Source: Galbula dea (lineage: Eukaryota; Chordata; Aves; Piciformes; Galbulidae). Taken from it: a DNA stretch of 64,000 nt. The notes under the pieces were generated by a model that saw only the letters and a program-made list of their open reading frames with translations, made no database searches and was not told where the DNA came from. The stretch lies in NCBI GenBank assembly GCA_013399015.1, contig VWZX01010904.1:192960-256959 (forward strand). Direction: 5' to 3'. Shown here piece by piece: positions 37,719 to 50,300 of the stretch (the first letter of the stretch is position 1; every line of letters begins with the position of its first letter). A program made the position numbers and the translations under genes.

Positions 37719-38086
37719 TAGAATCCTAGAACTGTCAGAGTTGGAAGGGACCTGAAAGATCAGCTAGTTCCAACCCCCCTGCCTGCCAGGGACACCTCCC
37801 ACTAGAGCAGCTTGTCCACAGTCCCAGCCAGCCTGGCCTTCAAAGCTTCCAGGGATGGAGCTTCCACAGCCTCTCTGGGCAACCTGTGCCAGTGTCTCCC
37901 CACCCTCACAGGGAAGAACTTCCTCCTAATCTCCAATCTAAACCTCTCCTCCTCTAGCTTGCATCCATTCCCCCCAGTCCTATCCCTACCTGACCTCCTC
38001 AAAAGTCCCTCCCCAGCTTTCTTGTTGCCCCCTTCAGACACTGGCAGGCCACCAGAAGGTCTCCTGGGAGCCTTCTCTTCTCCAGT
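37719..38086 (-). mobile_element. CR1 LINE 3' fragment, family B
   Basis: Antisense, from TAGAATCCTAGAACTGTCAG to GGAGCCTTCTCTTCTCCAG. The only long antisense family B copy seen. Confidence 0.88.
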
Positions 38087-39017
38087 CACAAGACACTCCA
38101 GCAGAACTCCATTCACTTGTAGAGAGTTTGCCAGCATTTGTATTTCCTCTTTCTCCTTTATGAAGAGCTCTAAAAGATGTGGTAAAGCAGACAGGACTTT
38201 AGGGGTGACTGACTTCAATACAGTCAGGGTTAGAATCCCACATTACTTGCTGAAATAGCTGCAGTACTGCTGAAACCCACTTGCAGTTCCCATCACCCAG
38301 CATGGATTGATCTCCAAGGCTTCCAAAAGGGGATGCCCACTCTAAAGCAGTGCACACTCCTAGGGGAAAAGGTCCCTGAGGAGCAATTCCCAAGCCAAAT
38401 TCCCTGCAAGGTCACATTTTTTCCCCCCCTTGGTGAAAGCTTCACTTGACAGAGTCCCTGTTAAACACCAGGGGAAGGTGGAAACAAGGGAGAGCCTAAA
38501 CTCTTCTCAATTCTTTGTGTCCTTTGGAATCCCAGGCTGAGAAGCAGACTGCTAACAGACTGGGGAGATAACAGTTAATTGATTCACTCTATTCTGATAA
38601 TGTTTGCACAGAAGAAATTCCATTAATGGACTGGGCACAGCCCTTTGAAGTTCCATTTGGAAAGGACCATGTTATCTGCATGTAACAACCCTCCTATATC
38701 TCTCCTCCCTCTTCTACTCTCATGGCTGCTGACTCCTGCTAAAAGCTCTCTGGAAGCATTCCTCTGCTCAGAGTAATCAGGAGTTTTACAATGTCATTAC
38801 ACATTCTAATTGGGTGATTAGGGGCTTCATGCCTCTCAGAGAAGCACAGGCTGAGGAACTGAAGATATGGAAAGAGCTGAAAGGACAGGAAGTTTTTTAA
38901 CAAACACCCCCAGAGGGGTGAAATCCAGAGGTAAGAATCAGGCATGTTACATCTGGATGAGGCTCTGGTGTTCCTCCAACAGGGATGGTTAAAGACAACA
39001 GAGACCATTCAGGCAGG

Positions 39018-39445
39018 GAAGGTGGGGAATGGTCTAGAGCACAAGTGTTGTGAGGAGCAGCTGAAGGAACTGGGCTTGGTTAGGCTGGAGAACAGGAGGC
39101 TCAGGGGAGACCTTCTCACTCTCTGCAACTCCCTGAGAGGAGGCTGGAGCCAGGTGGTGCTTGGGCTCTTCTCTTCTGTAGTGATAGGAGAAGAGGAAAT
39201 GGCCTCAAGTTGCCCCAGGGGAGGTTCAGGTTGGGTATCAGGAAGAATTTCTTCCCCCAGAGGGTTCTCAGGCACTGGCCCAGGCTGCCCAGGGCAGTGG
39301 TGGAGTCACCATCCCTGAAGGGGTTCAGAAAACACAGTGACATGGCACTGGGTGAGATGGTTTAGTGGCATGGGGGTGCTGGGTGGATGGTTGGACCTGA
39401 TGATCTCAGAGGTGTTTTCCAGCCTTAGTGATTCTGTGACTCTAA
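39018..39445 (+). mobile_element. CR1 LINE 3' fragment, family A
   Basis: GAAGGTGGGGAATGGTCTAG through GTTCTCAGGCACTGGCCC to GATTCTGTGACTCTAAG. A short deletion near 39176 removes the usual TCCCAGGTGACTA. Confidence 0.9.
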
Positions 39446-41436
39446 GCCTCACAAGCAACAGATAATAAAAGGAGAATAAATAGATGCAACAAATGACAAA
39501 CAGGGAGAAGGGAAGAAGATGGAGGGGAAAAGAAGTAGCAGTTAGAGCAGGTTCTGAATGATTCTATGCTCTGCAGAATGCCTCTCTTTGGCCACAGGAG
39601 CTCCAACCTTTTAGGTTTTCCCCATAAAGCAAAAGGGTTCCTGTAGCACCAGTCTCTCATCCCTTCACTCCCCTTCCTGACAGCCAGCAACCCCTTAGGG
39701 GTTTTTGGCCACTGTGTGACTTCAGAGAACTGTCAGCAATGACTCAGATCTTCCTCTGAGCTGCAGGTGCCACTTCCCAGGCCAGAAGCCCAGAGGCATG
39801 GTGCTTTTCCTCAGCTGCATCACCTCACACTCCTCCAGACTGAGGCTCATCTGCTCAGCTTCCCTTTTGTGAGGCTTTGCCCCAGGCCTGGCCCCAGGCA
39901 GCCCTGCATCTCTCAGCAGCAGCCCTGGAGACCTCAGTGCACAGCCCTTCTGCAGGTCAGCACCATGCTGAGTGGGATGAGTCCTAGTGCCTAGCCCTGC
40001 AACACCCCCTGGCTCCTCTTCCCCATTCTGAAGGGTTTAACAAGCTTGCAGATGAATTTGGTTCTCCAGCCACCTCTGCTGTGCAATTATTGCCAAAGAC
40101 CTTGGGAACCTCAGCTCTACCACACTCCCTAGATGGAGTTTTCCTGGGTGCTCACTGGCACCTTCCTAGAACCCAGGAGGTCAGAGAGGCAACATTTCCC
40201 CTTGCTGATGCCATGCTGACTCTTTTCCACCCCAAACTCCTTTGCTCAGTGCTTCCCCTCCCTGAATTCACCCTGCAGGGACCCAGACTAGTGGAATTCC
40301 AAGGCCATCCAGGAAGAAGACTGCAGCATGACAACTGGGGACTTCTGCAATACCAGAGGCTAACCTGGCACCCTGGAGATGACCACCTTGGAAAGAGGCA
40401 AAGCCTCTTCTGCCAGGGCTGGAGGACTTCCAGAAGTTATAAGAAGTGCCAAGGTCAAAGGAAAAAGAAGGAAGAAGCAGCAATGGGAGCTTGAAGGACA
40501 TTCTCCATGAGGACAAGAGTGTGTGACTCCTAACTGCTGCAGGGCAAATCAGTAACCAGGGCTGGGCTGAGAACAACAAGTGCCTGAGTCTGTTCTTTGA
40601 AGGCAGGTGAGAAGCAGGGGTCTCAGAAAGGCTGCCCTTGAGATGCAGGTCAGAAATGTAGTTAGCTCAGGAACTGTGACAAAAACAGGGCTAGGAAATT
40701 CCACCAGAGCTTGGGAGCAATGAAACATTTCCTAATCCTTTCTGTTGTGCTACTTGACAGCTCCTTGCACAGACTGGACTGAAGGTCACAGTTAAAAGCA
40801 AAAACAAAACCAAACCCCAACCAAACACCTCTCTGCAAATAACTTTATCTCCATCCTACATCTTACTTCATCATGTTCATACACAAACAGATGCCAGCTC
40901 CCAGGCTTCTCAAAGTGACTTTGCTTACTCTATAACCCATTTATCTGCCACACAGGCACTTGACTCAAAGTGACAGCTCAAAAACTCTGCCCTCTATTAC
41001 TTTTTCTTGTTTAGAAGCAAGAGCAAAGTCACTCCATTTGATTAATAATACATCCTGGTAGGCAAGGCAGGCAGGAGACTGGAGAACTGGGTAAGCAGTG
41101 TTTCTCCAGGTCTAGAGGTGCCTTCTGCCCTTCCTGCTTTGGGGAAGCTCACCTCAGACACCACTGAGGAGTTTCTTTGCATGCTAGGGCAGGGGAGGTC
41201 AGGATTTTTCAGCCACTCTCCCTGCAAAGAGTGAAGTCTGGTTCTGGAAACAGCAAGTGTGAACCAACCTGGGAGCTGGATTTCTGTTTAAGATGACAGG
41301 ATGAAATACAGAAGCAAATCCCAAAGATCTGCCAGAGAAAACACCTTTTTGATTCTCTGTTTGACCACTGCTCTATTATCTACTCCCTTTTGCCTCCCTT
41401 CACAACTTCTCCCATTCCTGGGTGGTTTGCACACTT

Positions 41437-41578
41437 GCCCAGGGCAGTGGTGGAGTCACCATCCCTGCAGGGCTTCCAAAACCATGGAGCCATGGCACTT
41501 GGGGACATGGTTTAGTGGCATGGGGGTGTTGGGTGGATGACCTTAGAGGTCTCTTCCAACCCTGATGATCCTCTGATT
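41437..41578 (+). mobile_element. CR1 tail fragment, family A
   Basis: GCCCAGGGCAGTGGTGGAG to GGTCTCTTCCAACCCTGATG. Confidence 0.82.
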
Positions 41579-42255
41579 GCTTTGCAGCTAATAACACCTC
41601 CATGACTGACATTAAAAGCATAAAGCACTAGAATATAGAGACAGAGGAAAGAGAAGAGTGGGAGAATGAAAGGGAAGGCTGAGAAAAACATGGTTAGCAG
41701 AGACACTGGGGCTCTGAGGCTTCTCTCTCTCCTGTTGGAAAGAGTGTGGAGGAGGAGAAGCTCCTGCTGAAAGGGATAAATGCCTTTGTCCACACACACC
41801 ATGTCACCTCTTCCTGCAGCTGTTCTCCCAATGCCTTCTGCCTCCATCAAGACACAAGACTAGCAACCTCCCTACTGATCAGCCAAACCTCAGACTGCTG
41901 TCAGAGTAAGAGCCACTGGCCTAGAGGGAAGCAGAGGCACTGAAAGAGTGGAAGGGGATTTGCCACCCAAGGAACTGCTCCAATAAATACAACTTCAATC
42001 ATCTGAGAAGTCTGGGGCTTGTCTGGGGACTCCTGCAGCTTCTCTGAAGCTTTAAGGCTGCTGACCACAAGAGTCTGTAACCACACAGCAGAATGACTGG
42101 CTATCAGATGGCCAGCTTGGCAGCTGGTATCAACTACAGCCAGCAGTATCAAGGTGAGGCTGAGGACATGGCAAGTCTGCTGAGGAGAAACTACAGCACA
42201 CTTGGTACCTCCTGATGCCTGCAAGCATGGCTGAGGAATGCCAAGCTAACAGACT

Positions 42256-42302
42256 TGGCTTTGATGATCTCTGAGGTGGTTTCCAACCTTAATGACTCTG
42301 TA
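42256..42302 (+). mobile_element. Short CR1 tail fragment
   Basis: TTTGATGATCTCTGAGGTGG and TTCCAACCTTAATGACTCTG. Confidence 0.65.
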
Positions 42303-42941
42303 CTGCTGTGTAAGGCTGCATGGGTGCCACCCAACCCTCTCTAAGTAGAACACAGGTACTCTCCAGGCATGCAGCACCCATCACATCTTCTCCAAACACT
42401 CTGGTCTTCCAAGCACTTGACTCTCTTTGAAACCCTTGGCAAGCTTCTCCCTCCTCCCCCCTGTTACAATACCTGAGAGCTCCTCCCCTCCTGGAGCAGG
42501 TGCTGAAGGAAAATGCTGCTCTCTCAAGCCAGGAATGTCAGTGCTTGGGGTGGGAGGCAGCAGGCAAACCTTCATCCATCTTGCAGGTTCTCTCCAGGGG
42601 AAACCATCAGCATGTTTTATTTCCACACTATCAACTCCCTCTCATCACAGAGCATCATTCTTCAAAGGCAGCCACTGGAGTCATCCTTCAGACTTGCCAA
42701 GAGCTGACAGATGAAGAGAGATGAGATTTAACACAGAGCCTACTAATAAAGGGCTAACTGTGAGGCAAGCAGAACAAAAAAGGGCAACTGGACCATTACT
42801 CCACTAACAGTAAGAACACCACAGATCCAGGGTCCAGGAAACACTTTTAATATCCTTTTCTTAGAAATTGTATCCAGAGAAACTGTTCCCAGAGTCCAAA
42901 GTGAAAAGATAGAAGGGAACATTGCAGCAAAGTCATAAAAC

Positions 42942-43035
42942 CAGAGAATCAGGAAGGTTGGAGAAGGCCTCTCAGATCATCCCCTCCAACCCCTGAGCCC
43001 ACACCCCCATGCCCCTAAACCATCTCACCAAGGGC
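42942..43035 (-). mobile_element. CR1 tail fragment, left arm of a fold-back
   Basis: Antisense last 90 bases of a family A CR1; faces the next copy with three bases between. Confidence 0.82.
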
Positions 43036-43037
43036 CA

Positions 43038-43252
43038 AAGTTGCCCCAGGGGAGGTTCAGGTTGAATCTTAGGAAGAATTTCTTCCCCCAAAGGGTTCTC
43101 AGGCATTGGCCCAGGCTGCCAAGGGCAGTGGTGGAGTCACCATCCCTGCAGGGGTTCAAAGCCCATGGGGAGATGGTTGAGTGGCATGGGGGTGCTGGGT
43201 CAGTGGTTGCACTTGCTGACCTTAGAGGTCTCTTCCAACCTTCCTGACTGAC
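43038..43252 (+). mobile_element. CR1 3' fragment, family A, right arm of a fold-back
   Basis: GTTGCCCCAGGGGAGGTTC to CCTTAGAGGTCTCTTCCAAC. Confidence 0.86.
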
Positions 43253-44325
43253 TGAGGAAAGGAATCACATCATGGAAAGAGCAAAAGAATAATAAAAGCT
43301 TCAAAAACCAAAAATGCTGCTTTTCCTGTGCTGGAGGTAACCAACAGCCCCTGCAGGGCTTTGGCTTCCTGGCTCCAACAGTGCTGAGAACACACCAGTG
43401 CTTTTGGCTTTGGCTGAGCAGTGCCTGCACAGCACCAAGGGCTCAGATTGCTCTACTCTGTCACTCCAGCAAGGAGGTGAGGGGTGGGAAAGCAGCTGGG
43501 AGGTGACACAGTTGGCCAGAACTAACCAAAGGCATAGTCCAGGCCAAACAACATCATGCTCAGCAAGGAAAACTGAAGGGAGGGTAGGCAGAGGTCTCCT
43601 GCTGGCTGGTGGGGATTGCCCCTACCCTCTTTTGCTTCACTTATGAAGAGTGTTTGTCTCTCAACCCAACATTTCTCCCACTTTTGCTGCTTCCACTCTC
43701 TCCCTCATGCCACTGGAAGGAGAGAAGAAGCTGCTGGCCAAGAGCAGCCCTGGTAAAGTGCAGAATCTTGGCAACACTTAGGGGTTTCAGTGGGTCTTGC
43801 TGCTGGTGTTGCTGCCAATTCTACATGAAGCTTACAGAAGGAAGTGTTCAGACTGCTGTTTCTCCTGCAGTTTAGGGACACATCACTGTTTACATCAAGA
43901 ATGATTTCCTGCCACTTCTGTTACCTGAAGCCATTTCTTCTTTTCCCATCAGGGCTTAAGATTAGCACAAGTGAGGTCAGTTATTCAGAGACATGTATGC
44001 TCCCCTCTCCCAGGCCCCAGACATGACATCCTTGGAGATCTCCTTCCCCAGGGAAAGTGTTTCACACTTCAAGGTCCCCATCAAAACCAGGCAACATTTC
44101 AGCAACCATAAGCATTGACAAAACATAAAGAGCTCTGTCCAGGCAGGAGACAGCAACCTGTATTTCATGAAGTCTTCAGCCACTCCTAGTTTTACAACCA
44201 GGAAAAAACCCCACTTTTTGGGGGAAGACAAAAACCCAAACAACAACAAAAAGTCCAAAGGGCAAAGGAAAGGAAACTATCTTCTTGTGTTGTGGAGTCA
44301 CAGCTCCTGTGGAAGGTGCTCAGCT

Positions 44326-44387
44326 TCACTCATTCTCAAATCTGCTGTAGGGGTTATCAGAATCCTGGAGAGAATCCTGGAGAAGGC
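44326..44387 (-). CDS. PTTG1IP2: PTTG1IP2 coding exon 7: C-terminus and stop
   Basis: The acceptor TTCTCTGTTCCAG precedes LLQDSLQDSDNPYSRFENE and TGA at 44326-44328. The ending NPY-S-RFEN corresponds to the tyrosine sorting signal (YxxF) at the end of PTTG1IP. An internal 12-base duplication produces the repeated LQDS. Confidence 0.88.
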
Positions 44388-47300
44388 CTGGAACAGAGAA
44401 GAGAGCTGCAGTTAGCATTTCCTGATCAGCAGCCCATGAACCCTGCAGCTCCTGACTGCACTCACTGCAACAGCTACTGCACAGAACCAACCCAAAAAAC
44501 CACCTCCTGCCTTGCAATGGTTGCTCTGCTACCCAAACCCTCAGTATGTGCCATTACAGAGTGGAAATGGCTTTAAGCACTCTTTGCTCAGACTGTAGTC
44601 ATCCAAAGGCATTGCCTGAGTTTCCAGGGAGAGAACAGTTCACTCTGAGAAGCTCTCAGGGCAAAACCACTTCTGATGTCTGAGGCATCCCCTAAGCCAG
44701 GCCTTTAGGAGAGTCAACTCCAGAGCAAGATATCCCAGCACAGAGAGGGCTCAGGAGAGACAGCTTCACCCTGCCCCCTTTAGAAATGAGATCATCCTCC
44801 CTCTCCAGTGCAAGCTGCTGCTCCTCTGACTTAGTTCTGCTTCCATTAGGCACACCCATCTGTCTCACTCAGCCACTCACAGCACAACCATCTCTAAGAA
44901 GAACTGAAGATCACTTCTACATGCCCTAAAAGCTCCAGGGAGCAGCAGAAGAGCAGGCTGCAGGATGTTTCCATCAGGAGGATTCTTAATGGCTTCAGCA
45001 GAACCCTGTCAGAACCACTGCAAGGTCATCACCCAGTGATGCTGAGTGTCTCCCATGGGCACCACCCCCTGCCAGGGCCAGCTGAGCACTTCTGCCCCAC
45101 ACAGGAATGATTTCAGAGAGACTTTAGAGCACAGAGCAGGTCTGAGCTGGGCAGGAGTGCATACTGGCAACAGAAGGGACCCAGAAGAGCCCAGAGGTTG
45201 GCATTTTGTTGGGAGAGAACAGGAACACTATTGCTAGCTCTTCTGCCAAGGTTTTTAGATGGCTGCCAAGCCTGGGCTCTTCCTGCCTCCCTTCTTTAAG
45301 GCATGGAGACACAAGAGTCTCCTTGGCAGCCAGGTCCATTCCATGGTACTGCTAAGCTGAGATATTGCCCCAGAACAGAACTAACCAGTGACAGACTCAC
45401 ACTACACACTTCAACCAAGCAATAAGTTAACTCTTTTGCTGCTTGCCTTCACTCCTCATTACACCTTAGCTCTGTTCTTAACCAGCTGAACAGCTTCAGG
45501 TGGGTGGCAACACAAGCTCTCCCTGCTTTGCATTCAGGACCTTAAAGAAGGTGAAGGGAAAGCCTCTGCCTTGAGCAGAAGGAATTGCTGTGACAAACTG
45601 CTGAACAGAAACCTCAATGCCTTGGATAAAGCACAGGAGGTGGCATTCCAGATCAAGAACTGCAGCCAGTGCTGTGGAAGCCCCAGATCCTGAAAGGCAA
45701 TGAATTTGGTCCCAAAGAATCTCTCCTGAGAGCAGACCAAACCCTGACCCAATAAAGCAGCTTCTCCCCAATGCTATCCTGAAGACAGAAGAGCAGCAAA
45801 TGCAGCAGCAATTAAACTGTAGCTCCTTTGTCTACTCCCCAAGCTGCCAAGCCCTCTGAATCCTGCATCTCCTAGCAGTCAACATGTCACTTGGGCAATC
45901 AGACTGCATTTAGAGAGAGGAGCAAGAGGAAAACACAACCCAATTGTGCAACAAAGAAGCAGTGCCAAGTGGGTATTCCTGCTTCCCAAGGCTCTCTGCT
46001 CCCAGTGCTCCCCAGGGACTGGGGCCACACTGACACCTGCAATGCATTCTAAATGGGTTATTACCATTTAAATGGGGCAGGGAAAGCTGGGGGGTGAAGT
46101 GGGGAGAGGAATTCCCTCCCAGTCAACCCAACAGGGACAATTTAGGCCAGATCATCTTAATCTAGAGAGCCAGGTTAAGCAAGTGATTGTCGTGCTGCCA
46201 CTCAGCCCTGCTGTTTAACTCAGAATCCTCTCTGCAGTGCAGAAAGGTGTCAAATCAGCTACTCTCTCCATAATTAGTTGCAGCTCTTTCTATCAGGTGA
46301 TGTTTAATATGCTAACAGATGTATTTACCAGGCAGGGAAAAAGGGGGAGAGAAGATCCCAGGCTACAGCCAGACTTGCTCTGCTATGCCTCACTGAATCC
46401 TTGTGACAACCATTTGTCTGCCTGCTATCAGAACAGAAACCACACACAGCAGCAAAAACATTTAAGAGAGCTCAGAATTTAGCCACATTTTGCCTTTCAT
46501 TGTCCCTCAGTTATCTCCATCCTTCCAAAACCTGAGAGCTAAAGAACCAAGCCCAGTTCCCTCAGCTGCTCCTCACAACACTTGTGCTCTAGACCCTTCC
46601 CCACCTTCCTTGCCTTTCTCTGCACACACTCCAGCACCTCAAGGTCCTTCTTGGAGTGAGGAGCCCAAACCTGACCCCAGGATTTGAAGTGTGGCCTCCC
46701 CAGTGCCCAGCCCAGGAGGACAATCCCTGCCCTAGCCCTGCTGCCACACTAGTGCTAATCCCAGCCAGGATGCTGTTGGCCTTTTTGGCCACCTGGGCCT
46801 CTTTCTTAGGAAGAGGCAGAAACAGCTACTTATGTTAACCCATCTATTTAAATAGATTCTGTGATGATTCTGTGAACTGCCCACCCCAAGCTAACATCCC
46901 ACCCAGCAGCCTGCCTCTTGCCTAGTGGGAAAGCCAATGCAGGAAGAGAACAGGAGCAGAATAGTGATGAGATCAGGTGTTCAGGTGACAGAAGCCATGC
47001 ATCAGTAAGGAAACTGGCCTTGATTCCTTCTGCTGCTCAGAAAGCAGCTTGTTTCTGCTGTGAATTTTAAACACAAGGAGGAGAAAGGAATCAATTTAGC
47101 TACTGAGGAACAAAACCAGATGAGCACATACCATACTTCTTACGTATTTCATCATGTTTCAGCTTCCTCTCATGCTTCCTGCAACAGAGAAGAGAAGCAG
47201 AAGAACAGTCAGGCTGTTTGCAGCAGAATATTGACTCCATCTGAGACAACAGCACCTTTAAATCAGCATTACATGTACATGCAACTCCAGATTTGAAGAA

Positions 47301-50300
47301 GAAACACCTTTATCAGCTCTAGATCTCATCTTTCCAGAGGTACTTTAGGTCTCTGTTACTTTTCCCTCATCAATGTCCAAAGAAGATATAATTGCAAGCA
47401 TAAATGAAGTGGTTTTCTCTCTATCCATCCACATGTATGTACCCACACACACACTGATGCCTTAGTGCATACCTCAGAAGCAAGGCACAATGCTGGAGAG
47501 ATCTCCTAATGCTCTCCAGCAGGGAGTCTGACTGCCCAATTCAGCTCTGGATGCAGCTGTTTGCTTCAGGATCCTAATCCCACAGACCCAACTATCCAGA
47601 GCAAAGGTGTGCTACTGCTCTGCTTAAGCAGCACAACAACTACCAGTGAGAACTATTAGTGTCTGAAATCTAGCACGGCATCCATCCCAGAGAAGGACCT
47701 GGGGGTGCTGGTGGATCACAAGATCCCCAGGAGCCAGCAATGTGCTCTCATTCTCAACTTCAGCTTCTCCTTTCCCAAGGGAACCAGTTACCTAATGAAT
47801 CCAAACAGCAGGTTTCACCTCAGAATTCCAGCCCACTTAGCCACTACCTCATGCCACAAACAGACCCCAGCCCAGGAGAGAGTCAAAGCAAGCCCTGAGA
47901 CACATCCCTCCTGTTAGCACTTGGCTGGCACAGAGCCTGGTGGCACTTGCCATGGCCAGCAGCAGCCTGCTGGCTCTCTGCTCGCTTAGCAAAACACAGG
48001 CTTCTAGCCAGCTGCCCAAACCTCAATAAACCTGCCACAACTGCCCAGTGCCTCTTTCTTTGCTACTCTGTGTATTCCTCAGGAGGACAGGACACTGTAC
48101 AGCTGGAGCTGAAAGCTGCCCAGCCTCACCTCTGCAGAGCCTGCAGCCTTCGCTCCTCTCTCTTCCTGGTGAGTCGCTCCTCGTCCTCATCCAGCCTGCT
48201 GGGGACACAAACAGGAGGGGAGGAGAGCCTGAGAGGATGAAAAGGCACTTCCACCCCAGGCATGAAGTCATTCAGCTTCTTCTCAGACAGGATTCCTAGT
48301 CTGACCTCAGCCACTTCTTCAGACCCACTGCTGAGGAAGTGGAGCTGACAAGTGTGTGGAATTACACATCCCTTCACATGGTCGAACCCCCAAACGCTGC
48401 TCTCACCGGAGTCATGTGCCCTGCAGACACCACAGGACAGCTGAGAGCCTCTTAGAACAGGCTGCAGACTGTTCCAGAAGCAGGACACCTCCCTGTCCTC
48501 TTCCCCATGTGTCACAGCCCATTGGAGAGGAAGCGTCCTGCACATGCAAAGTTTATTGCTGTCCCAGGATGAAGACTGATGGCTCAGAAACCTGTGATGC
48601 CACAACAATTTATCTCTCCACCAACCATCACTACCCAAGCTCAAACTGCCCCCAGGAAATCAGTCTGAACTGCCTTAGCAGCTGCCTCCCCTGGTCTGGA
48701 ATCAGCAAGGATGTACCTGAGTGCAAGAGCTGTGTGCTCTGGGAGATGCTGAACCTACCCAGTGCCCCTGAGCTGTGAGCCTGCAGATGCTGAGCCTACC
48801 CAGTGCCCCTGAGCTGTGAGCCTGCAGAAGTGCTCTGCTGCCTGCATCTGCTTCACCTTTGGCAGACCTGCCCTGGAGAAAGCTCAGCTTCACTTCACCA
48901 TTAGCCAGACCATGGAAGAACTGCAGGACTCAAACCCAAGCAGCAGAAAACATTCCCTTCTCTTGTTCTTTTGCTCTGAGAGAGTGAATGACAGCTCTGG
49001 AGGACCACTGGATGGTCACCTGCCATGCTTCCCCAGGCACTGATCCTGCTGAAGGCACTGCCTGAAGGTGTTTGACATGAACACTGACAACACTAACACA
49101 CCTGCCAGGAGGGCATTGAAGAGCTGTAGTAACTCACACCTGCAGCCAGCAGCATCCAAGCTAAGCAAGAGTGACCTCCAGTGGTTCCTAAGCCATGCAA
49201 AATGTTCTAACATCCACAACTGAGTCTGCAAACCTGAGCTCAAGTTTCTCCATCTGCTCAATCAGGTCCTGCATCACATCTCCTCTGTTGGCATGCCAGC
49301 CCCAGGAGCCTGCTCAGCTCTTCTGTAGAGGCCACTGGCAGAGCTTACAGCAAACCTACAAGAGCTCTTCAGGCATTACCAGCCCAGGGCTCAAGATCTT
49401 GTTACCAATTCCTGCACCAGGACAGATTTAGCAGTCCAAACTGCCAGCAAAGCAGGCCCATGGATCCTCCACAAGGAAAAGAGAAGGGAATGCCATGCTA
49501 TCTCCAACTACTTCTCTCCTCTCTCTAGAGTCTCCTCTCTTCTCCAGCTTGAAGGACAGCACTAAACACTGCACTAAACCAAGCCACCCTCAAAGAACAA
49601 TGAATTACAGGAGAGAAATGATTTCAGATCCAAAAGCAAGGTCCCAGATCTTAAGCAGCTGAAGGACAAACAGACCAGAGCTAGCTGGAACTACACTGCC
49701 CAGCAGTCTCAGCTCTGAAGCCTGAGTGACAGAAGGAAGCAGGCTGTGCTGCCCCAATATCAGGGGTTTCCAGGTGTTTCCCCAGGGAACAAGCACTGAT
49801 CAATTCACGTGGCACCACTCCCTCACCTGTTTTAGCTCCTCAGCTCTTTCCCTCCCTAGGGAGGATATTAGCCACAGAAAGAAGCCATTGAAAACAAGAG
49901 TCCTCCTCCCTCCAGGACCTAAAGGACATTTACCTTCTCCAGTGTTATTAGACATGAAAACAAGCCACTCTCAGTACCTTAGAGCATAAAAGCATCACCT
50001 CACATTCAGAGTGTTCTGTTGGACAAGCAAAGGCAGCTAATCACCTGGCTACTGACAGGTCCCAAAGCAAACTCTGGAGCATGAACACCAAGTGCTGCAG
50101 GACACTGTTGCTCAGTTACTGGGCACCCACCTGGGCCCCTTCTGCTGTCCCAGGAGCTTGCCTGGAAGGGAATGGTTTGCTCTCTTCCCACAAGCATTTC
50201 TGTGGCCATTTCACTGCCAGTCTTTGCAAGGAAGTGGAAACAGCAGAGGTATGAAGCGGCAGCTTGCTTACAGAGCACATCTGTGATGTTACACCCAATA

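Larger units (their letters stand above)
30621..44325. other. Intergenic region between CDK14 promoter and PTTG1IP2 stop
   Basis: Its right end must include the PTTG1IP2 3' UTR. Possible minus-strand poly(A) signals are ATTAAA at 42846-42851 and AATAAA at 42616-42621, neither convincing. CR1 copies are clustered at 34-39 kb and 41-43 kb. In 31228-34243 and 39446-41436 I see no gene, repeat or RNA. Confidence 0.7.

Noticed and set aside
48126..48644. Minus-strand open frame of 172 codons
   Set aside because: Only its last 23 residues are PTTG1IP2 exon 5; the rest is intron read-through before the acceptor.
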